Made by a program: the position numbers and the translations under genes. Below are positions 34,081 to 43,697 of a stretch of 64,000 nucleotides of DNA, in pieces. Below the pieces are notes generated by a model. It was not told the DNA's origin, ran no database searches, and saw only the letters and a list, made by a program, of their open reading frames with translations. The stretch lies in the NCBI GenBank assembly GCA_016713035.1, contig JADJPW010000014.1:62001-126000 (forward strand), in the 5' to 3' direction. The DNA is from Verrucomicrobiaceae bacterium. Lineage in GTDB: Bacteria > Verrucomicrobiota > Verrucomicrobiia > Verrucomicrobiales > Verrucomicrobiaceae. Each line of letters begins with the position of its first letter. Position 1 is the stretch's first letter.

Positions 34081-37000
34081 TTACCTTTTTGAGGGGCGAC
34101 GACGGCGGAAGCCCAAGGCGAGAAAGCCAAACAGGAACATCAGTACCCGCGAAGGCTCAGGAGCCACGAAAATGACACCTGTCGTATAAAGAGCACTGAT
34201 ATCCCACATCTGGCCGATAGAGCTGAGATCTGGTAGATAGCTGGGGTCATTGACCATTGTTCCTGTCAGTCCGGTAAACTGGCCTATGGGGTTCACTGTG
34301 CCCCAGTCGATGATCTTCCAGGAGTCTCCACTCACAAAGGTGGAAGGGGAGAGCCCATTGATTTCTGAAACCTTCAGGGTAGCACCAGTAAGGTTCACCG
34401 TCTGAGTGCCCGTGGTGGTGAGCTTGAATAAATCGTTCTCTGGGAGCGTATTTCCAGCCTGATTGAGAAGCAGGTCGAGCTTGAGGGTGCCTGCAAGATT
34501 GAGATCGCTGCCGTTTTGCAGGCTGATCTGGAGCGTCTCCGCCGTGAGCGAACCCTCCGTGCCGACACTGAGGAAAGCCCCCGAGTTGACATTGATGTCC
34601 GCACCTGCTGCAGGGGCAATAATACCATTGCCGCCGAGTGTAGCTTCAGAGAGCACCGTGACAGAGCCCTGTCCCGTGCCAGAGCCAGAGGTATTGGTGA
34701 CAAAGAGGCTGCCTTGGTTGACAGTCGTACCGCCAGAGTAGGTATTGGCTGCGGCGAGAGTGGCCGTGCCTGTTCCGACTTTCATAATACTCAACACGTC
34801 GTTAGAGCCGGATTGTGGCACAGCTTCGGAAATGATACCTGTGAAGCTGATGCCTGCACCAGTGGCGGTGGATTCCACACGCAGCGTCTCAGCCGTGTCA
34901 GCAGTGAGTGCATATTGATTTTGCAGGGTAATGGGGCCGGAGAGCGTGACAGGAGTGGCAGAGGAGATGGTGGTGGTGCCAGCGAGAGTGCCATTGCCAT
35001 TGATGTCGATTGCCTGTGGCACTGAGGTCACACCGGAAGCGACGCTAAGACGCACATTCTGCACGGTAGCATCTGCCAGCCAGTGGACAGGATCCGTGCC
35101 AGCAGCGCTGGGGCTGGTGACAGAGGGAGCCGCCATGAAGTAGGTGCCAGCAGCAGCACCGCCTGTCACAGTCACCTGCGATCCATAGAGCATATTGGTT
35201 GAGCTATTGAAATCGGTCACGCGACCGAGATTCATGGTGCCATCCGCATTGAACTGAGTGATTTGGTAAATGCCATTGCGCTCGGGGTTGTTGATCTCAT
35301 CTTTGACGAGTATACGAGTGCCAATATTTGACGTGGTGAAGGTGACACCGAAGAGAGAGCTGCTGAGGTTGTAGAAACCACCAGTGCCGCTTTGAGGCGT
35401 ATCGGAAACGGTGACTCCGTTGCTATCAGAGACAAACACGCCTCCAAGTGCTCCTGAATTGTTCGCAGCGTAAGTGACGCCGTCACGATCAACACCCAAA
35501 ACAGAAGCTCCATTCGTCGCATAAGCCACACTGGACAGGACGGAAACAGAATCGCCCATCTCCAGCACCGCAGTGGTCGGAATCGCACCGGGAGTGGAAA
35601 GGCTCAGGGTGCCATTGCGGATGATGACAGCACCATCGACCGCTGCACCAGAAGCACCAGTCAGGGTGCCGAAGGTGTTGACGGCATTGGTTGGATCCAC
35701 AGTGCCACCACCATTGATGGTAAGGCCACCTGTGCCAGACACAAGGCCACTCAGATTCACGGTGCTTGTGGAGGCCGTCTGCATCAGGACATTCCTGCCA
35801 CCGGGGCGATCTAGTGCGATATCACCAGAGAACGTTGCGCCGTTCAAATTCGTCTGTAGAACACTGACTCCATCATGGTTCGCTGAACCAAAGGTGAGGT
35901 TGTTGCTGTAGATGACACCTGAAACAGTAGGACGGAATTCCAATACGGTAGCTCCATCTGTCGCGCGAGTGTCTGTGGTGGTCGCTACCGAAATCGGGGA
36001 AACGCCAAAGGCGTTACTCTGCCGACTCACGAGAGTGCCCTCAGCGAGCACGTAGCCGCCAGTATGTGCAGTATTGTTGGCCTGAAGTTCCAACACGCCA
36101 AGGCCGACCTTGATGAAGGTGCCACCATCACTTGTAAGGGTGCCCGTGATACGTGCATCAGCCGTACCAGGTGCACCAAGGCCTGAGATCACATCGACCA
36201 TGCGGCATTTCCGTCCGAGATCGATGCTGTTGGCAAAAATCAGAGTCTTATCTGCATCCTGCGCACCGAGGATGAGACGATCATTGTCCGGCACGAAGCC
36301 TCCAGAGCCCCATGTCAGCGTCGCAGCCGGGGTGCTGCCACCCAAGTTCACCGTACGGTCCACTCCATAGGCCGCAAAACCACCGCTACTAGTCCAGCTC
36401 ACTTGTCCAGGACCTGTGCCCAAAGAACGGTTGAAGGTCGTGATCTGTCCTGTGGCTGACATGGTATTGATGCCGAGAACACCGCCATCAAGGCGGACAC
36501 TGGTGTCTGAAGGGAGGGAGACTGCGGATTCTAGCCTCAAGACACCACCCTGGAGATAAGTGTTTCCTGTGTAGGTATTGGCACCTGCCAGCACCGTAGT
36601 ACCATCTCCGGTATGCACCAGATTCACGGCACGAACGGATGAGGCATTATCAGCGATCGTTGACTGAATGGTGAGAGGGCGAGCGGGGTTCCAGTTATGG
36701 ATGATCAGATCAGCGGTGGCACCGTCGGAATTATTCAGACCGCTAGTGAGTGTGCCGCCAATGAAGGAGTTGTTATGCAGACCGGCGTGGGTGGTCTGGA
36801 GAATAGCGCCATTGGTAAGAGTGAGAGTGTCTGTGATATTCACCGTGCTCCGATTGAGTATGTCAATTTGGAGAGAGGCACCACTAGCTGCGAAAAGAGC
36901 ATTGCCACTGAGGGTAATACTGCCACTGGTAGAATCGACTGACACGATGGTGTAAGTCTGAGCAGGATTCAGAGCGGTGGCTGTGGTGCTGACCATCATG

Positions 37001-37815
37001 CCTGCCTCTAGCCCAGTGGTATCGACTCCTGTGACGACGTTGCTGTTTGCAGCGAAGGTGCCTGCGCGGGAGAGGGCAGACGCATAGAGTCTCTTTGTGG
37101 TAGAACTCTGTAAAGCAGGACTGCTCAACGTCACCGTGTCGTTCACCGGATCAATCGAGAGGATTGTGTAGGTAATGGATGGATCGAGGATATTCAGCTC
37201 GCCGCGCACAGTCTGACCGACAACGAGCCCATCTGTTTCAATGTCGGAAACTGTGGCGCTACCGGCGGTGAAGGCTGCTGAGCGAGAGAAATCGCTATTG
37301 TACAAGCGGATTGTGCTGGCAGAGGCCCCTGAGGCCGTATTTCCACGGAAGGCGTCAATGCTCAAAGCTCCATCCGTAACCTCCATGTAAGGCTGCCACA
37401 ATGCAATATTCCCCTGGGTCGTGTGAGCGTTAGTGCCACCGATCGAGATGTTGTCCGAGGCGACAACATTGTAACCAGAGGCATCCACGAAGGCAAAGTA
37501 GTTGACCCCAGGAGTATAATTATCTGTCGATGTCTTGTAAGTGGCGCGAGGCAGTACCACCTGCACATCTACGCCGAATTGACCGGCGAGGGTAATGGCA
37601 GCGAAACCACCTTCACCGGAATGATTTTCATTAAAAAGCACCGTGCTCGCTTTGTCGAAGAACACCTTTGATGGAGCAAATCTGTCCTGAAGATTGAGAA
37701 CCGTATTGAAGGTGCCCTGGTTCGTCACTTTGATTTCCGATGCACCCTCTGTAACTCGTAACGAGCCGAGCATTGTCTGAGAGGTACTACGATCATTCGC
37801 TCCATAAATTTCCAA
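34081..37815 (-). CDS. Giant repeat protein, C-terminal piece with PEP-CTERM signal
   Basis: This 1244-residue stretch is the C-terminus of the giant surface protein. It has autotransporter-associated repeats (AGANTYTGNTYLQGGVLRL, AAANTYSGGTTVNQGSLFV), two degenerate copies of the VGxxVxGxGI module and a typical closing domain (LKLDLLLNQAGNTLPENDLF, then SWKIIDWGTVNPIGQFTGLT and QMWDISALYTTGVIFV). The last 26 residues form a PEP-CTERM signal: PEPSR, a hydrophobic segment and RRRRPSKR. The frame joins the preceding piece at the G6 run 37818-37823, where one G is missing; restored, it reads GGGALEIYGANDRS. An exosortase elsewhere in the genome would remove the tail. I noticed only one cysteine (GRKCRM, near 36200). 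Confidence 0.88.
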   Translation of the reverse strand: MEIYGANDRSTSQTMLGSLRVTEGASEIKVTNQGTFNTVLNLQDRFAPSKVFFDKASTVLFNENHSGEGGFAAITLAGQFGVDVQVVLPRATYKTSTDNYTPGVNYFAFVDASGYNVVASDNISIGGTNAHTTQGNIALWQPYMEVTDGALSIDAFRGNTASGASASTIRLYNSDFSRSAAFTAGSATVSDIETDGLVVGQTVRGELNILDPSITYTILSIDPVNDTVTLSSPALQSSTTKRLYASALSRAGTFAANSNVVTGVDTTGLEAGMMVSTTATALNPAQTYTIVSVDSTSGSITLSGNALFAASGASLQIDILNRSTVNITDTLTLTNGAILQTTHAGLHNNSFIGGTLTSGLNNSDGATADLIIHNWNPARPLTIQSTIADNASSVRAVNLVHTGDGTTVLAGANTYTGNTYLQGGVLRLESAVSLPSDTSVRLDGGVLGINTMSATGQITTFNRSLGTGPGQVSWTSSGGFAAYGVDRTVNLGGSTPAATLTWGSGGFVPDNDRLILGAQDADKTLIFANSIDLGRKCRMVDVISGLGAPGTADARITGTLTSDGGTFIKVGLGVLELQANNTAHTGGYVLAEGTLVSRQSNAFGVSPISVATTTDTRATDGATVLEFRPTVSGVIYSNNLTFGSANHDGVSVLQTNLNGATFSGDIALDRPGGRNVLMQTASTSTVNLSGLVSGTGGLTINGGGTVDPTNAVNTFGTLTGASGAAVDGAVIIRNGTLSLSTPGAIPTTAVLEMGDSVSVLSSVAYATNGASVLGVDRDGVTYAANNSGALGGVFVSDSNGVTVSDTPQSGTGGFYNLSSSLFGVTFTTSNIGTRILVKDEINNPERNGIYQITQFNADGTMNLGRVTDFNSSTNMLYGSQVTVTGGAAAGTYFMAAPSVTSPSAAGTDPVHWLADATVQNVRLSVASGVTSVPQAIDINGNGTLAGTTTISSATPVTLSGPITLQNQYALTADTAETLRVESTATGAGISFTGIISEAVPQSGSNDVLSIMKVGTGTATLAAANTYSGGTTVNQGSLFVTNTSGSGTGQGSVTVLSEATLGGNGIIAPAAGADINVNSGAFLSVGTEGSLTAETLQISLQNGSDLNLAGTLKLDLLLNQAGNTLPENDLFKLTTTGTQTVNLTGATLKVSEINGLSPSTFVSGDSWKIIDWGTVNPIGQFTGLTGTMVNDPSYLPDLSSIGQMWDISALYTTGVIFVAPEPSRVLMFLFGFLALGFRRRRPSKR
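34084..34161 (-). other. PEP-CTERM sorting signal
   Basis: The final 26 residues are PEPSR, about thirteen hydrophobic residues, then RRRRPSKR. This tripartite signal is recognised by exosortase in Gram-negative bacteria that make exopolysaccharide. It marks the giant protein as exported and processed at the envelope. Confidence 0.88.
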
Positions 37816-40800
37816 AGCCCCCCGCCCACGGTCAATGAGCCCACATCACTGCGCACAAATTGGTCATTGAACGTTGGATTGAGTCGAAGGGTGCCATCGA
37901 GCACATGTAGGCTCGCAATGCCATAGCTACCTGAATTGGGTGTAATAGCGCCACGAAGCTCGAGCGTGCCACCACCAAGCTTGTAGATGCTGTAATCATC
38001 TTCAGCGGAAGGCGTGGTAAAATTACCAGCCATGACGAGATGCGTATGAGGGTTTCCGATATCAAGATAGGCATCGGAGTTGACTGTGAAGCCGCGATCT
38101 GTAACGGCGCTCGTGCCGTTGTATTGGAATACGCCGCTGTTGAAGACCAAATTGGCTGCAGCATTGCGTGAGGCACCTATGTTGCTAGTCTGGTCAGCAA
38201 AAGTCATCAAGCCAGTTCCGGATACGATTGCGGGAGAGGAGAGAATGATCTCTGTGGGGCTATTGATGGCTTCAATCGTGGCTCCAGCAGGAATGCCAGG
38301 GCCGGTGATTTTTTGACCGAGCGCCACACCTGTAAGTGGAGCAGAGAGAGTCAGCGTAGCGCTACCCACGACTGTCGTCGCTGTCTGTGTGCCGCCCAAA
38401 TTTACGTTGGCGGAATACGTGGCATTATCCGTGCCCGCGCTGAGGACTGGCAGACTGAGGTCCACATTATGTTCGTCCACGATACGCACGATAGTCGCAC
38501 CAGCAGGGATACCGTTGCCGCTGACCGTCTGGCCGAGTGTCAGACCAGCCGTACTGGCCATCACGACGCGGGAGGCACTGGTTGTCGTCGTAGTCAGGGA
38601 GCCATTGAATGGTGTGTATGTGCCATAGGTGAGCGCATTGGTGCCAGATGCGTTCGCATCGATGTTCATTGTGAACCGGGTGCCATCGATAATCGTTTCG
38701 ATGACTGCTCCGGAAGGAATGCCGGCGCCTGAAACAGGCTGTCCAGGTGAGAGACCCGCCGTGGAGAGAACAGTGACAGTGGTGCTGTTGTTTGTCGTTG
38801 TGGAAGTCAGAGTTCCATTGAGCACTGGAGTCACAGATCCATACGAATATGTGAGGCCTTGTGTGGTAGAGAGAGTGCTACCCGTAGTCAGCGTGATGGT
38901 GTTATTCGCCCCGATGGAGGCGATGGTGGCACCACCGTAGCTCAGGCTACCTCCGATGGAGGCAGAGGTCGGATTATTGATTTGCAACTGCGTGCCATTA
39001 ATGATGCCTGTGATGACCGTTCCGGGAAGGACGCCAGGGCCAGTGACGGGGCTACCGACGAGCAGACCCGCAGTAGAGCCTACACTGAGCGTGGTCGATC
39101 CCGAGGCAGCAGTGGTAGCCTGCGTCGTCACTGCGGGCAGACCGCTACCTGTAACGAGCTGACCAAAAGTGAGCCCCGTGGTGTCATCCACAGTCGCAGT
39201 GCGGCCAGTAGAAACACGGATGGTGCTCAGGACGCTATTGGTGGCAAAACCTTCGACCGAGAGATTTTTCACGGTGAGCACCCCCTCATTCAAGGTCGTA
39301 ATTCCCGTGTAAGTATTGGCCCCGGTCAGGATGAGATTGCCGGGACCGCTCTTGTCAAGACCATTTGAAACCGGGGTGAAGTTGAGGCTTGTGCCAGTGG
39401 CATTCGTGGCAGCACTAAGAGTGATCGTGCCGATTCCATTCACTGGATCAGTCACCGTAATGGAGCTGATCGTTGTGTTTGTGGCGATACCGGTGCCTGT
39501 CACAGCCAGCCCTGGGGCCAAATTGGCAATATTTACACCTGTGATCGAGGTTGTACCACTCGCAAAGCTAGTTGTTACCGGTGCAGGGGCAAGGTTCGCG
39601 ATGGTGGCAGAGATGACCATCGGAGCAGCCGTGTTATTTTGGTAGATTTTGAGGTCAGAATTGACGCCCGCACCTGCGGTAATGCTGCCCAGACCACCCA
39701 GGATTGCGGAGTCTCCACCCATAGTAGGGGAGACTAGGATGGCACCACTTTGAAGTGTGTTGGTGCCCACCAAGTTGATGGTCATGTTGTTAGCGGCGGC
39801 ATTCTGCGTCGCAAAGCGGAGCGTGTTCGGGCTGCGGTTCTCCTGGGTGCTAGGGCCGATGATATTCATGTTGGCTCCACTATTGTCGATCGTGGGATAG
39901 GCCCAATCATTGAGAACGCTGCTATCGGTATAATTATTAAAGGCACGAATGAGCTTATCCTGACCGGTAGTTACTCCAGTATCAAGAATTGCTTCATCGT
40001 AGGTGCTTTTCATCGCCCAGTCGCTCTTATTGATTGTAGCCCAGCCACCAAGGATGCCGTTCACATTATTGGTATCCGTGCTGGCGATGTCGTTGGCACT
40101 AAAGTCGATGCTACCACTAGCTTGGACTGAAATGCCGTTCATACGCAGGATGGAGGTGCCGCTTGGACGACTGATGCTGTTGTCACCAGCAGCCACCGTG
40201 ACGCCGGAAACGATTTCAACATGGTTACCACCTACCAGTTCCAATGCACCACCAAGTCTGCTACCGCCGAGCACTAGAGCAGCCACATCGGAGAGCTTGG
40301 ATGAATTGTTTGTCGTGTAGTTCAGCTCCAAAGTACCCGCCTGGACAGTGTGGCTCGGGACGAAGGTGGTGGGGGAATTGTTGCGCGTAGTGGTTTCCGT
40401 AACGCCTGCGAGAACCAGCCTGCCCTCACCCAATTGAGTGATGGTTCCGCCACCTGCAAAACTACCAGTGAGGGTGAGCTTCGATCCCTGTTCCACGAGG
40501 ATGTTTGAGTTAGCACTTACGAGCACTGAACCAGCCCAAGAACTATTTCCAGTGCTAGTGGCCAAGGTGCCGCCAGCCAAAGTAAGCTGCTCGAGAGTAT
40601 TGTAGTTCACATTCCTCAGATCAAGCGTAGCATTAAGTCCACCTAGTGCAGAGCCATTGGCTCCACCAGCGACTACCACACCCGCTCCACCAAGTTGTCC
40701 GAAAGCCCCATCGACTGTTGCGGCCAGCGTACCTGCTAGAACCATCGTCTCCCCAGAATATGAATTAGCAGAAGTGAGATTCCACAAGCCTATGCCGGTC

Positions 40801-43637
40801 TTTGTCAGAGAGGTGGAACCACCGATTCCATCGCCCAAAGCGAGGTCAAAAATATTTTCTCCACGATTTGCCCCACCAAGAGTGAGCGTGCGATCTCCAA
40901 TGCCAGTGAACGCCACAGGCGCTGAAAGATTGTTGCTATTGTAGCCTACACGCATCACCGCCCCGAGACGGGTGCCATCCGCGTATATCCCACCCGCATT
41001 TGCTCCGGTGCCTAGAGTAAAAGAACGATCGCTCAAAGCAGTTTCCGAGCTCACGAAGCGCAGACCGCCACCATCCATCACAAGGTTGGATGGATTTTTG
41101 GAGGAGGCACCGATACCACTGGGGAAACTGCCTGAATCGTAGTTATTCACATTAATCACGCCACCGCGAATGATGGTAGGGCCGGTGTAGAAGTTATTGG
41201 CAGCTGTGAGTCCCAGAACTCCAGACCCCTCTTTAACAACCGAAAGTGTGCCACCACTCGTCGAAGCTGTATCACGGAGCGCACCGGCGAAATTGAAGCT
41301 GCTTTCCGAATTGACGGTGAGTGTTGATGCACCAGAACCATTATTGGTAATCGTGCCATTTCCTGAGAGCGAGTTCACCGTGGTGCTATACCCATTCAAA
41401 TTGACCACACCGCCGTTCATTGAAAGTGCATACCCTGTGGCGGAGGTCAACGCTGTGTCACTGTGGAATTCCACATTTCCACTGGTAAGCCGCAAGACGC
41501 CTGAGAATTCATTGGTGCCACTTCCCAGGTTTCCAAGCTTCAGCGTGCCCGAATTGACCAGGATGTCTTCCAAAAGTGTATTGTTCCCCTGAAGGTCAAC
41601 CATGGAGCCAAGCACACGGATGTAGCCGATCGTGTTATCCCCCGTTAAACGCATGGCGTTAAAGCCGCCATAGGTCAAATTGACGCCAGCCGTGCCAGAA
41701 TCAGCTGTGACGGGCTTCGAGATGGTGACTTGGTTATTGGCCAGATCGATTGCGGTGATGACACTTCCGCTAACGATACCAAATCCATCTACGCTACTGA
41801 CGGTAGAGCCGACTTCCAGAGCTCCGACGACACCTGGCTGTAACTGTAGAGTGGTGCCACCCTCCGTATAGGTGGTGCTGTAGTTGTTTGTTAACGTGGT
41901 GAGACCACCACTTGTTTCTAGGCCACCAGAGAGGTCATTATTTCCAGCGATCTCGAGCACGCCCCTATTAACTGAATCAGCTGCGAAGATGAGACGGCCC
42001 AGGCGACCATCAATGGTATTTGTGGCTCCCATGGTGAGCTTACGCCCATCAACTACAGAGATAAATCCGTCTGTCGCACCGATGGTGATACCCCGGTTGC
42101 TATCATCGAAAGAGAAACTCTGCGTCACACGCAGACGGCCACCACTCAGATAGAGCTGATCTGCCGTAAAGGCACCAGGATTGGCCCCCAGGGCATTCTC
42201 ACGGCTAATTTCCAACGTGCCTTCGTTTAGATAAACTTTGCCTGTGAAGATGTTTGAGACGCCATAGTTAATGCCCACATTGGCACCCAATGAAGATGGA
42301 GCGCGGGAGAGAGTGACCTGATTCGTCGCGGGGTCGATAGCGGTGATGTAGGTGCCCGCAGGGATACTGCCACCAGACACCGCCGCACCAACGTAAAGAT
42401 TGCTCACTCCAGCATTCACAGTCACCACGGGATTGCCCGATGTGTAGTTTGTGCTGCGATTACTGGTGGGGCTTAGAGAAAGTGTGCCACCACCACTCTT
42501 CACGAGTGACACTGCGTTCGCACCACTATTGGCGATGACGCTATTGATACTCAAAACACTGTTAGCAACGATCGCATTAAGTGAATAACCACCGCCTGCT
42601 CCAGCGGTAAGAATGCCATTTCCATTGATCACATGTCCTGCACGGGAGGAAAGAAGTCCACCACTGTTGATGGCCAGAGCATTGCCACCACTGATAGAAA
42701 GGGTATTGGCTCCAGTGTTTTGGAAGTTGATCGAATTGATCGTATTGCCGTTAATCGTGTAGTTCGAAGTGATCTTGACATTATTCGTAGAAATCCAACC
42801 TGAAGCACCAGTGACATAACTGGTCAGCGGGATGATGTTACCTTCATTCCCCACACTACCATCAACCGTCGCCCACTCGTAAAGACCACCCGCCGCTAAT
42901 TGCACGGCCCATCCTCCTAGAATGCCATTGGTATTAGCTGCTCCACTGACTCGGATGACCGCACCATTTGACGAATCAAAAAGAACCGTGGATCCAGCCT
43001 GACGGCTCAGGGAGGAGAGCTTCAAAAGGGATGAATTGGCATTGAACATGGAGTTATCGATATAGTTTGAGCCACCCTCCAGCGTCACGGGACCCAGTGT
43101 CTCAGAGAAATTGATACTGCTTGCCTGTCCAGCCACACCGAAATTCGTGTACGTGATGCGTCCGGCATTGAGGCTGATCGGCACGTTGTCCGGCACGCGG
43201 TTTGCGACGTTGCTGGTATGCACCAACTGGCCACCACCATCAACAGAGACACTATTTTGAATATCAATTCCAGGAAGAAGATTGCCGCCGGACGTGCTTC
43301 CGTGACCAGTGACTCGGATCACGGGGATACTACCAGTGCTGTTCTCACGGATGACTCCATTTCTGCCAAAAAGGGTTAGATCACCTCCGGCGATGGTGAT
43401 GGGCCCAGTGACTGAAGCCACACCACTCAAATTCAGACTGGCCCCATTGATCGTACTTTCTCCGGTGCCTTTAACGGTAATACCACCAGCGGTGATGTTC
43501 ATGGCTTGAGGGACGTTCACCGTGGTTAGGTTTTCCAGACCTTTGACCACCAATCCACTGCCACCGATGCTAGATGGGACACTGAAAATGGTCACGCCGC
43601 CATCGATCACGGAGAAGCCACCACCGTAATTGACCAC
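37725..43637 (-). CDS. Giant repeat protein, middle piece
   Basis: This 1970-residue frame is in the same frame as the larger piece upstream, separated only by a TAG at 43698-43700. About 1,938 residues are genuine; the rest after the G run at 37823 is out of frame. It contains autotransporter-associated repeats (TAANNFYTGPTIIRGGVINV, LTGANTYTGITTLNEGVLTV), about eight VGxxVxGxGIPxGTxI modules, several of them in tandem near 38250-39170, and two ILGGWA modules (near 42910 and 40040). MVNYGGG at 43637 is unlikely to be a real start: it has no signal peptide, and the coding text continues upstream to the TAG (ITLSANPAATTSGQNLSFGS). Confidence 0.82.
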   Translation of the reverse strand: MVNYGGGFSVIDGGVTIFSVPSSIGGSGLVVKGLENLTTVNVPQAMNITAGGITVKGTGESTINGASLNLSGVASVTGPITIAGGDLTLFGRNGVIRENSTGSIPVIRVTGHGSTSGGNLLPGIDIQNSVSVDGGGQLVHTSNVANRVPDNVPISLNAGRITYTNFGVAGQASSINFSETLGPVTLEGGSNYIDNSMFNANSSLLKLSSLSRQAGSTVLFDSSNGAVIRVSGAANTNGILGGWAVQLAAGGLYEWATVDGSVGNEGNIIPLTSYVTGASGWISTNNVKITSNYTINGNTINSINFQNTGANTLSISGGNALAINSGGLLSSRAGHVINGNGILTAGAGGGYSLNAIVANSVLSINSVIANSGANAVSLVKSGGGTLSLSPTSNRSTNYTSGNPVVTVNAGVSNLYVGAAVSGGSIPAGTYITAIDPATNQVTLSRAPSSLGANVGINYGVSNIFTGKVYLNEGTLEISRENALGANPGAFTADQLYLSGGRLRVTQSFSFDDSNRGITIGATDGFISVVDGRKLTMGATNTIDGRLGRLIFAADSVNRGVLEIAGNNDLSGGLETSGGLTTLTNNYSTTYTEGGTTLQLQPGVVGALEVGSTVSSVDGFGIVSGSVITAIDLANNQVTISKPVTADSGTAGVNLTYGGFNAMRLTGDNTIGYIRVLGSMVDLQGNNTLLEDILVNSGTLKLGNLGSGTNEFSGVLRLTSGNVEFHSDTALTSATGYALSMNGGVVNLNGYSTTVNSLSGNGTITNNGSGASTLTVNSESSFNFAGALRDTASTSGGTLSVVKEGSGVLGLTAANNFYTGPTIIRGGVINVNNYDSGSFPSGIGASSKNPSNLVMDGGGLRFVSSETALSDRSFTLGTGANAGGIYADGTRLGAVMRVGYNSNNLSAPVAFTGIGDRTLTLGGANRGENIFDLALGDGIGGSTSLTKTGIGLWNLTSANSYSGETMVLAGTLAATVDGAFGQLGGAGVVVAGGANGSALGGLNATLDLRNVNYNTLEQLTLAGGTLATSTGNSSWAGSVLVSANSNILVEQGSKLTLTGSFAGGGTITQLGEGRLVLAGVTETTTRNNSPTTFVPSHTVQAGTLELNYTTNNSSKLSDVAALVLGGSRLGGALELVGGNHVEIVSGVTVAAGDNSISRPSGTSILRMNGISVQASGSIDFSANDIASTDTNNVNGILGGWATINKSDWAMKSTYDEAILDTGVTTGQDKLIRAFNNYTDSSVLNDWAYPTIDNSGANMNIIGPSTQENRSPNTLRFATQNAAANNMTINLVGTNTLQSGAILVSPTMGGDSAILGGLGSITAGAGVNSDLKIYQNNTAAPMVISATIANLAPAPVTTSFASGTTSITGVNIANLAPGLAVTGTGIATNTTISSITVTDPVNGIGTITLSAATNATGTSLNFTPVSNGLDKSGPGNLILTGANTYTGITTLNEGVLTVKNLSVEGFATNSVLSTIRVSTGRTATVDDTTGLTFGQLVTGSGLPAVTTQATTAASGSTTLSVGSTAGLLVGSPVTGPGVLPGTVITGIINGTQLQINNPTSASIGGSLSYGGATIASIGANNTITLTTGSTLSTTQGLTYSYGSVTPVLNGTLTSTTTNNSTTVTVLSTAGLSPGQPVSGAGIPSGAVIETIIDGTRFTMNIDANASGTNALTYGTYTPFNGSLTTTTTSASRVVMASTAGLTLGQTVSGNGIPAGATIVRIVDEHNVDLSLPVLSAGTDNATYSANVNLGGTQTATTVVGSATLTLSAPLTGVALGQKITGPGIPAGATIEAINSPTEIILSSPAIVSGTGLMTFADQTSNIGASRNAAANLVFNSGVFQYNGTSAVTDRGFTVNSDAYLDIGNPHTHLVMAGNFTTPSAEDDYSIYKLGGGTLELRGAITPNSGSYGIASLHVLDGTLRLNPTFNDQFVRSDVGSLTVGGGLWKFMERMIVVPLRQCSARYELQRVHRKSK

Positions 43638-43697
43638 ACTGCCGAACGACAGGTTTTGGCCGCTTGTGGTCGCAGCGGGGTTGGCAGAAAGCGTGAT

